Part shown: piece by piece, positions 55,227 to 61,882 of the stretch
How positions within the stretch are numbered: the first letter of the stretch is position 1
Layout: each line of letters begins with the position of its first letter
Assembly: GCA_910574965.1 (NCBI GenBank)
Contig: CAJTDB010000011.1
Location: 62,001 to 126,000 of the forward strand
Source of the DNA: Lachnospiraceae bacterium
Lineage (GTDB): Bacteria; Bacillota; Clostridia; Lachnospirales; Lachnospiraceae
Direction of reading: 5' to 3'
Length of the DNA stretch: 64,000 nt
The notes under the pieces: model-generated
The model's database searches: none
Seen by the model: the letters and a program-made list of their open reading frames with translations, nothing else
What the model was told of the DNA's origin: nothing
Position numbers and translations under genes: made by a program

Positions 55227-55751
55227 TTACTTTCCTTCGTAGCAGATCACGCTGTCTACGTCATATTTTTCCAGCCGTTCTCTTCCTTTCAGCCCGGCCA
55301 GTTCCATTAGAAATACCATCTTCACCACTTCTCCCCCAAGAAGCTCCACCAGCTTAGCCGCTGCCTCAATGGTCCCGCCCGTAGCAATCAGATCATCGAT
55401 CAGTACCACCTTCTGTCCCGGCCGGATGGAATCTTTGTGCATCTCAATCTGGGCACTGCCGTATTCCAGTTCATATTCCATGGACACGGTCTCTCTTGGA
55501 AGCTTTCCCTTCTTGCGTACCAGAACAAAGGGCTTATGTAAATTGTACGCAATCGGCATACCAAAGATAAACCCTCTGGACTCCGTCCCTGCAATCACAT
55601 CAAACTCGATTCCTTTTAATTTTTCCTGGATTCCGTCAATGGCAAGCTGCAGCCCTTCTGCATCCTGAAGAACGGAGGTTACATCCCGGAAGATGATCCC
55701 AGGTTCCGGAAAATCCGGTATGCTTACTACATAGTCTTCTACTTTTTTCAT
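55227..55751 (-). CDS. apt: Adenine phosphoribosyltransferase
   Basis: A 174-residue purine-salvage enzyme converting adenine and PRPP to AMP. The PRPP-binding loop VVLIDDLIATGGT and the flexible loop around KLPRETVSMEYELEYG are clear. The ATG at 55751 follows AAGGAG and gives the standard length; an upstream ATG at 55769 has no ribosome binding site. The apt-rel pairing is common in Firmicutes. A promoter is at 55849-55877. Confidence 0.95.
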   Translation of the reverse strand: MKKVEDYVVSIPDFPEPGIIFRDVTSVLQDAEGLQLAIDGIQEKLKGIEFDVIAGTESRGFIFGMPIAYNLHKPFVLVRKKGKLPRETVSMEYELEYGSAQIEMHKDSIRPGQKVVLIDDLIATGGTIEAAAKLVELLGGEVVKMVFLMELAGLKGRERLEKYDVDSVICYEGK

Positions 55752-55848
55752 CGGTACTCTCTCCTTCATCGTTTACAAACTTCTTCTGCGGCCGCCGCTC
55801 CTGCTGCCAGACAGCCCTCCCGCAGTTTTGACACCCCTCATAAGGCTA

Positions 55849-55877
55849 ACTATATCACAAAATGAAACGCTTCGCAA
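55849..55877 (-). promoter_or_regulatory. Promoter for apt-rel-MBL
   Basis: Minus strand TTGCGA (55872-55877), 17-bp spacer, TATAGT (55849-55854), just downstream of recJ. Confidence 0.5.
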
Positions 55878-55881
55878 TCGG

Positions 55882-57573
55882 TCAGAGACAATTCCGCACC
55901 TGAACCTGCAGACGCTTTACTCCTCTGTACTCGTTCAGTTCCGGATAGTACAGCATATGCATCGTCTGCTTCTGTTCCAGAAGCGCAAGAACCGCCCGCA
56001 TCTGATCGTTAAAACAGATGCCTTCCAGAACAGCCCCGCTCTCATCCTTCAGTTTCATGCGCAGTGCATTCTGATTTTTTCCCATAATCCGGTATTCCAG
56101 CACCTGGACATTCCGGGCTGCAAACACCGGCTTGCCGTTCCCGTTTCCAAAAGGTTCTAAAAGCTCTAACTCTTCCACCACCTTCTCCGACACATGAGAA
56201 AAAGGCAGGGCAATATCGATGCGGATGACTTCCGTAAGTTCCTCTTCTGTCAGACTGCACTCCTCGTTGATCCGCCTGCGAAACTCCTCCACGTTCTCCT
56301 CCGGCAAAGAAAGGCCCGCCGCCATGGGATGTCCTCCATATTTTAGAAATAGATCTTTACATTTGCTCATCTCTTCAAACATGGAATAGGTCTCGATGGA
56401 GCGTCCGGAACCTTTTACCGCCTCTTCCCCTCTGGTCAGGACAAAGACCGGACGGTAATAGTGTTCCCTGATTTTCCCCGCAATAATCCCGGCCAGACTT
56501 TCATGACAGTCAGGAAGATACACTACCAGCACTCTGTCTTCCTTTTGCCTGCTCTGTTCAATCTGCTCGATTGCCCTGGCCAGCCCCTGTTCGGTCATGT
56601 TTTTCCGCTCTTCGTTCAGGCGTTTCAGCTCCATGGCACGGGAACGGGCCAGCGCTTCTTCTTTCGTGTCCAGAAGTTCCAGCGCCCGTTTGGCCGTAGC
56701 CAGACGACCGCTGGCATTGATGCAGGGTCCGAGAACAAAGCCGATATGGTAGGCACTCAGCCGATCTCTCTTTAGTTCATTGGCTTCTATCAGCGCAGAC
56801 ATACCCGGATGCGCAGTCCTTCGCAGAAGCTTCAGACTCTCTTTGACCAGAATCCGGTTCTCTCCCGCCAGTTCCATCACATCTCCTACCGTGGCAAAAC
56901 CCGCCAGCATCAGAAGGTCCCCATAAAGCACATCCTCCGGCATGGAAAGACTGCTCCACAGCTCCTGCACCAGTTTCCACGCCACTGCCGCCCCGCAGAG
57001 CTTTTTAAAGGGGTATTTGCACTCCGGCTGTCTCGGATTGACGATCACATCTGCCGCCGGAACTTCCTCCTGCAGCTCATGGTGGTCTGTCACAATGACT
57101 GTCATTCCCTGTTCTTTTGCATATGCGATCTCTTTGGGTGCCGCAATCCCGTTGTCGCAGGTGATGATCGTATCCACGCCCGCTTCGAATGCCCGGCGAA
57201 CCAGTTCCAGGTTCAGGCCATAACCGTCCCGTTTCCGGTCCGGAATATCCGTATCGACTCTCGCACCCGCTTCCCTGAGTCCCCGCAGCAAAATATAGGT
57301 TGCACAAACGCCGTCAATATCATAATCACCGATAATCCGAATAAACTCCTGCTTTCGGATCTTCTCCCGCAGAAGTGCTGCCGCCTCCGAAATCCCTTTC
57401 ATAAGAGAAGCCGGGTGCAGATCCGAAAGCCCTCCGTGCAGATAAACCCGAATCTCCTCTTCCCCGATGATTTCCTTATTGCGGATCAGACGGGCTGTAA
57501 AAGGTGTAATATGAAACCTCTCACTGATGGCCTGATAATCCGCTCCCTTTCGTATTTCCACCCATTTTGCCAT
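55882..57573 (-). CDS. recJ: Single-stranded-DNA exonuclease RecJ
   Basis: A 563-residue 5'-3' exonuclease of the DHH family. Motifs are IGDYDIDGVCATYIL, ITCDNGIAAP, VIVTDHHE, and LCGAAVAWKL in the catalytic half, with CINASGRL, then YGGHPMAAGLSL of the DHHA1 domain and an OB-fold-like C-terminus. In many Firmicutes recJ directly follows secDF; here a three-gene block separates them. GAGGGAAG precedes the ATG. Confidence 0.95.
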   Translation of the reverse strand: MAKWVEIRKGADYQAISERFHITPFTARLIRNKEIIGEEEIRVYLHGGLSDLHPASLMKGISEAAALLREKIRKQEFIRIIGDYDIDGVCATYILLRGLREAGARVDTDIPDRKRDGYGLNLELVRRAFEAGVDTIITCDNGIAAPKEIAYAKEQGMTVIVTDHHELQEEVPAADVIVNPRQPECKYPFKKLCGAAVAWKLVQELWSSLSMPEDVLYGDLLMLAGFATVGDVMELAGENRILVKESLKLLRRTAHPGMSALIEANELKRDRLSAYHIGFVLGPCINASGRLATAKRALELLDTKEEALARSRAMELKRLNEERKNMTEQGLARAIEQIEQSRQKEDRVLVVYLPDCHESLAGIIAGKIREHYYRPVFVLTRGEEAVKGSGRSIETYSMFEEMSKCKDLFLKYGGHPMAAGLSLPEENVEEFRRRINEECSLTEEELTEVIRIDIALPFSHVSEKVVEELELLEPFGNGNGKPVFAARNVQVLEYRIMGKNQNALRMKLKDESGAVLEGICFNDQMRAVLALLEQKQTMHMLYYPELNEYRGVKRLQVQVRNCL

Positions 57574-57667
57574 ATGTATCTTCCCTCTTTATGAAAATCC
57601 AGCCGCCCCCGAAGAGGCATGAATGCCTCCTTAGGGTATGCTGATTGTTATTTTTTTCACGTATGTA

Positions 57668-59857
57668 CTATGCCTGTTTCTGCAAATAAAACTGGAACGC
57701 CGTATATTCCGGCACTTCCCGCTCAATGGGCAGCCCCGCATACATAAGCGCTACACCGGAATATACTTTTGCACTTCCGTTTATGCTGTACAGAGCATCC
57801 GGCTCAAGTCCTTTGGCACGAATGTACTCCTGAGGACCGTTGCAGGTCAGATTGGTCACGACCACACTTAGGAGGGATTCGCTCTTATCCTTGCTCACAT
57901 GCTGCCACGCGGTCATATTTCCCACTTCAAAAGGATTGGTCAGTCGATAGTAATCTCCTTTGAAAATCAGCGGATAGTATTTCCGGAACAGATCACTTTG
58001 TTCCAGGCAGAGCTTCTGCTCTTCTTCCGTCAGATGCGTAGCATCCAGCTCATATCCAAAGGTCCCGCACATAGCCACCACAGCCTTCGTGCGCAGGGGA
58101 ACAAGCTTTCCGCTGTCGGAAATATGTGCGCCCATAGTGCATACCGGATAGACAAAGGAAGTGCCGTAATGAAGCTTCAGCCGATCGATGGGATGATTGT
58201 TGTCACTGACCCAGTACTGGGGATAATAATGCAGCATGGCCGGATCATACCGTCCTCCTCCTCCGCTGCACCCTTCAAATAAAATGTCCGGATGCGTCTT
58301 GATGATCTGATCCATCACCCGGTAAAGTCCCAGAATATAGCGGTGGTATACCTCGCCCTGGCGGTCCGCCGGCAGAGCATTGGACCAGATATCGGCCAGA
58401 GAACGGTTAATATCCCATTTGACATAGTAAATATTGGCATTGTCCAGAATCTGGTTAATGCTCTTTATCAAATAATCCTGTACCTCTTTCCGGCTCATAT
58501 CCAGTGCCATCTGATTTCGGCTGCGGACCGCATGTCGTCCGGGAATCTCCATTGTCCATTCCGGATGCGCACGATACAGTTCACTGTCTTCCGACACCAT
58601 CTCCGGCTCAAACCAGATGCCGAACTTCATTCCCAGCTCATTAATCTGCTCCACCAGCCGGTCCAGTCCGCACCGGATCTTCTTCTGGTTCACTACCCAG
58701 TCTCCCAGGCTGCTGTTGTCGTCGTCTCTCTTTCCAAACCAGCCGTCATCCATAACCAGAAGATCCACGCCCATTTTACGAGCCGCTTTCGCGATCTCCA
58801 GAAGCTTCACATCATCAAATTCCATAAAGGCCGCCTCCCAACTGTTAATCAGGACCGGACGCTGAACTTCCTGGACAAATTTGCTCCCGCACAAATTGGA
58901 CCGGTAAAAATCATGATACAGATGGGACAGTCCGGTAAAGCCCTTTTCGGTAAATGCCAGTACGGCTTCCGGTCCTTCAAACACCTCTCCCGGCTTCAGT
59001 TCATATACAAACTGCTTTGGATGGATTCCCATAACCAGACGGAGCTGATCGTACTGGTCCAGCTCTGCCTCTGCCAGAAAGTTGCCGCTGTACATGAGCG
59101 ATACCCCGTAGCACTTTCCGTAATCTTCCGTGGCATCCCGGCCGCAGAGAATGACAAAGGGATTCTGCTGATGGCTGGAAGAACCGCGCACGCTTCCGAT
59201 TGCATGAATATGATGGGTCATATGCTGGCGCTCCACCTGCCGCTCCTGCCCGTAACGTCCCGGCAGACTCACAAGATCCATCCCGGCCCCATTTAGAAAA
59301 TCCAGACAGACGGACATGATCTTCTTCAGATGAACCGGTGCGTCTCCGGCATTGACCACTTTCACTGCCCTTGTGATAACATCCGCTTCCTCAAAGACAC
59401 TGTACAGCAGGACCACCTGTACATGACTCACCTGATCGGTAAGGGTGATCTCCAGAGTGTCCACCGTATCCTCCTTTTTTGCAAAGACTGTCGGCAGTGT
59501 ATCCAGACGATACTTTCCTTTCCGAATGACGGAACCTGTCACTTTTCCATGGAAAGAATAGCTTCCGTCGCTGTTCATAACCTCGATACTGGCAGTTCGA
59601 AAATCCCCCTGCTGCTGGGTGCTGAACTCCTGAGGCTGCGCATCTAGAGAGAACGTACGTTCGTTCCTTGATTCATACGGATTACCGGAAAATCCCCGGT
59701 CGTACTGCCGGATCTGATAACTCATATCTCTGTCGCAAATAGACGGTCCATAGTAAAGATGCAGCAAATAGTCAAGATTTCCGCATTTCATCTGATAAGA
59801 AGTATTCCTGGTATGCAATGTCCAGGTTTTACATGCTTCATTGTAAACAATTCCCAT
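57668..59857 (-). CDS. GH36 alpha-galactosidase
   Basis: A 729-residue cytoplasmic (no signal peptide) GH36 enzyme of the AgaA/RafA size class. It hydrolyses alpha-1,6-galactosides such as raffinose or melibiose. The nucleophile is D482 in YYVKWDINR and the acid/base D552 in WVSDNNHPIDRL, where the usual SDNTDA reads SDNNHP; DDGWFGKRDDD and FEGCSGGGGRYDPAML are further landmarks. It ends the esterase-acetyltransferase-galactosidase operon. Its ATG follows the leader box GGAACTAAAATAGGAGG and the 103-bp hairpin array. No sugar transporter is adjacent. Confidence 0.93.
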   Translation of the reverse strand: MGIVYNEACKTWTLHTRNTSYQMKCGNLDYLLHLYYGPSICDRDMSYQIRQYDRGFSGNPYESRNERTFSLDAQPQEFSTQQQGDFRTASIEVMNSDGSYSFHGKVTGSVIRKGKYRLDTLPTVFAKKEDTVDTLEITLTDQVSHVQVVLLYSVFEEADVITRAVKVVNAGDAPVHLKKIMSVCLDFLNGAGMDLVSLPGRYGQERQVERQHMTHHIHAIGSVRGSSSHQQNPFVILCGRDATEDYGKCYGVSLMYSGNFLAEAELDQYDQLRLVMGIHPKQFVYELKPGEVFEGPEAVLAFTEKGFTGLSHLYHDFYRSNLCGSKFVQEVQRPVLINSWEAAFMEFDDVKLLEIAKAARKMGVDLLVMDDGWFGKRDDDNSSLGDWVVNQKKIRCGLDRLVEQINELGMKFGIWFEPEMVSEDSELYRAHPEWTMEIPGRHAVRSRNQMALDMSRKEVQDYLIKSINQILDNANIYYVKWDINRSLADIWSNALPADRQGEVYHRYILGLYRVMDQIIKTHPDILFEGCSGGGGRYDPAMLHYYPQYWVSDNNHPIDRLKLHYGTSFVYPVCTMGAHISDSGKLVPLRTKAVVAMCGTFGYELDATHLTEEEQKLCLEQSDLFRKYYPLIFKGDYYRLTNPFEVGNMTAWQHVSKDKSESLLSVVVTNLTCNGPQEYIRAKGLEPDALYSINGSAKVYSGVALMYAGLPIEREVPEYTAFQFYLQKQA

Positions 59858-59864
59858 TGTGGTT

Positions 59865-59881
59865 CCTCCTATTTTAGTTCC
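59865..59881 (-). promoter_or_regulatory. Leader/SD box of the alpha-galactosidase gene
   Basis: Minus strand GGAACTAAAATAGGAGG, ending 7 nt before the ATG; its first part is the junction of the adjacent hairpin units. Confidence 0.65.
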
Positions 59882-60100
59882 GTATTTGTCCCTGAAATAC
59901 CCACTTAAGGGGAAGCATTTTCCTTCTCATTCGTTCCGGAAAATCCTTCCGGGCATTTCAGGGACAAATACTGTTTTTAGTTCCGTATTTGTCCCTGAAA
60001 TACCCACTTAAGGGGAAGCATTTTCCTTCTCATTCGCTCCGGAAAATCCTTCCGGGCATTTCAGGGACAAATACTGTTTTTAGTTCCGTATTTGTCCTAA
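59875..60100 (-). repeat. Tandem 103-bp hairpin repeats upstream of the alpha-galactosidase gene
   Basis: Two units (59875-59977 and 59978-60080) differ at a single base, and a partial copy starts at 60081. Each unit has a perfect 17-bp inverted repeat (GTATTTGTCCCTGAAAT at 59882-59898, ATTTCAGGGACAAATAC at 59955-59971). On the minus strand the order is CAG-hairpin-CGGAACTAAAA, repeated, then the ribosome binding site. It occupies the 259-bp gap between the acetyltransferase and galactosidase genes. Confidence 0.9.
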
Positions 60101-60116
60101 TTTATCCTAATTTATC

Positions 60117-60650
60117 TTATAACTCCCCTCCGGCCAGCTTCTTCTCCAGGCAGACCAGCCGGATTCCAGATATCCCATTAAATTCGCTCTCCACCACGGA
60201 CACTTCTTTATATCCGAGTTTCTGATACAATTTCCTGGCCCCCTGGTTGTGCACACTTGTATCCATACGCAAATACAGACATCCGTGTTCCAAAGCATAT
60301 GCTTCATAATATGCCACAAACCGCGTGCCGTACCCCTGTCCCTTTTCTTTTGGAGAGACGACCAGTGTATGCAGCACCATTACCTGATCGTCCGGTGCAT
60401 CATATTCCCAATTCGCATTTGCGTATTCCGCCACTTGCTCCTGATTGATCCGGGCAGCCGCCACGATCCGTCCTTCTTCTTCCTCTACAAACATATCTCC
60501 CCGGCAAACAGCCAGCAGCGCGGTTTCCCTGGATGGATAGATGCCTCGTATCCAGTCTGTTGTCATATTTCCTGCTTCATTTTCTGTGTGGATCTCCTCA
60601 TAGATCTCTGTGATCCGGTCCACATCCCGTTCCTTGGCCTTTCGAAACAC
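60117..60650 (-). CDS. GNAT family N-acetyltransferase
   Basis: A 177-residue acetyltransferase with the acetyl-CoA loop VVSPKEKGQGYGTRFVAYYEAYA and the later NQGARKLYQKLGY. The substrate is unknown. A GTG at 60650, 8 nt after AAAGGAG, is the likely start (product FRKAKERDVDRITEIYEEI); the longer frame upstream overlaps the esterase gene. The 25-bp gap from the esterase gene indicates one transcript. Confidence 0.88.
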   Translation of the reverse strand: MFRKAKERDVDRITEIYEEIHTENEAGNMTTDWIRGIYPSRETALLAVCRGDMFVEEEEGRIVAAARINQEQVAEYANANWEYDAPDDQVMVLHTLVVSPKEKGQGYGTRFVAYYEAYALEHGCLYLRMDTSVHNQGARKLYQKLGYKEVSVVESEFNGISGIRLVCLEKKLAGGEL

Positions 60651-60675
60651 CGATCTTACTCCTTTCCTTTGCAGA

Positions 60676-61476
60676 TCACTGCAGATCCGTTTCTGTCCCA
60701 AGCCACCAGCGCAGCACATCCTGTATTTTCGCATCCCAGTATTTCCACCGATGATCTCCCTCGGACTCTTCGCAGGTCAGATCATAACCCAGCTTTCTCA
60801 TATGCTCCCAGGCCCGAAGATTATCTTCATATAGAAAATCCTCTGTTCCGCACCACGCATAAAGCCGCGGCCGTTTTTTCTTTCCGGCTACCAGTCGTTC
60901 TGCCAGTGCAAAGAGATCGTTATCTGATCCCTTCAGCTCCTCCTCACTGCCGAAAATTCCCTGGAACAGTGCTTTTTTCTCCTCCGCCAAGCGTTTATGT
61001 CCTCCGCCGGCCATATCCAGCGCACCCGATAAGGAAGCCGCTGCTCCAAACGTATCCGAAGCGCCAAGCCCCAGCTTCCATGCTCCATAGCCGCCCATAG
61101 ACAGCCCTGCCGCCAGTGTATCTTCCCGCCGTCCTGACAGCCGCGGGAAAAATTCACGGCAGATACGGGGCAGTTCCTCCGCGATAAATGTCCAGTACGG
61201 CATCCCGTATTTTGTATCCGTATAAAAGCCCAGATGCGTCGGCGGCATCACCACCGCAATCCCAAGTCTGCTCACATACCGCTCTATCGATGTACGCCTC
61301 TGCCAAACCGTATGGTCATCGCTCATTCCATGAAGCAGATATACGGTCTTATAAGCTCCGTCTGCCGCTCTTCCCTCCATGCCGATCTGCTTGCTCGTTT
61401 CCTGGGGAATAATCACATCCATATTTACCCCCATACCAAGCACATCCGAAAAAAAGTCCACATGCATCAGTGCCAT
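60676..61476 (-). CDS. Esterase D/tributyrin esterase-like alpha/beta hydrolase
   Basis: A 266-residue cytoplasmic esterase with LLHGMSDDHTVW near the N-terminus, the nucleophile elbow GLSMGGYGAWKLGL, the acid in CGTEDFLYEDN and the histidine in EGDHRWKYWD. The family includes EstA-type tributyrin esterases and feruloyl/acetyl-xylan esterases; deacylation of plant oligosaccharides would suit its neighbour, the galactosidase, but is not shown by the sequence. It has the box GGAACTTAAATAGGAGG 8 nt before the ATG and a hairpin array upstream. Confidence 0.9.
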   Translation of the reverse strand: MALMHVDFFSDVLGMGVNMDVIIPQETSKQIGMEGRAADGAYKTVYLLHGMSDDHTVWQRRTSIERYVSRLGIAVVMPPTHLGFYTDTKYGMPYWTFIAEELPRICREFFPRLSGRREDTLAAGLSMGGYGAWKLGLGASDTFGAAASLSGALDMAGGGHKRLAEEKKALFQGIFGSEEELKGSDNDLFALAERLVAGKKKRPRLYAWCGTEDFLYEDNLRAWEHMRKLGYDLTCEESEGDHRWKYWDAKIQDVLRWWLGTETDLQ

Positions 61477-61484
61477 ATTTTAGT

Positions 61485-61501
61485 CCTCCTATTTAAGTTC
61501 C
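61485..61501 (-). promoter_or_regulatory. Leader/SD box of the esterase gene
   Basis: Minus strand GGAACTTAAATAGGAGG, ending 8 nt before the ATG. Confidence 0.65.
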
Positions 61502-61720
61502 GCATCCGGCCTTCCAAACCTCTTTTCTAGAAGCATATCCGGCCTCTTCGCGTCCGGATATCCTTCTGGGTTTTCCAGGCCAGATGCTGATTTAAGTTCC
61601 GCATCCGGCCTTCCAAACCCTTTCTTCTAGAAGCATATCCGGCCTCTTCGCGTCCGGATATCCTTCTGGGTTTTCCAGGCCAGATGCTGATTTAAGTTCC
61701 GCATCCGGCCTTCCAGACCT
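61494..61720 (-). repeat. Tandem 99/100-bp hairpin repeats upstream of the esterase gene
   Basis: Units start at 61494 and 61593, with a partial third at 61693. Outer arms GCATCCGGCC (61502-61511) and GGCCAGATGC (61578-61587) pair, as do ATATCCGG and CCGGATAT inside. The arms resemble those of the pyrB array (GCATCTGGCC), and the junction (minus strand GGAACTTAAATCAG) matches its architecture. Together with sequence to 61882 this fills the 406-bp gap before secDF. Confidence 0.9.
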
Positions 61721-61882
61721 CTTCCCCCCACATACAGACAGGCCGCCAAAAAACACAGCCCCGGCATCGAGATGAGCGAAGCTGTGTGGATCAGAGAGGG
61801 CCGTTCCTGTCCGACACCTTCCATACAAGCGCTCATCCTGCTGCCGGGACCGCGCTTCCCGGCAGCCCGTCGTCCCCTTTGC
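61721..61882 (-). other. Gap between secDF and the esterase leader array
   Basis: Two GC-rich hairpins are visible: ACACAGC/GCTGTGT (61753-61787) and CTGCCGGG/CCCGGCAG (61841-61865). The latter lies close after secDF, but no T-run follows. A 69-codon frame crosses into the repeat array and is probably not a gene. Confidence 0.4.

Noticed and set aside
61627-61836. A 69-codon minus-strand frame between secDF and the esterase gene
   Set aside because: It runs into the hairpin repeat array and no family resemblance is seen; the open frame is probably accidental.
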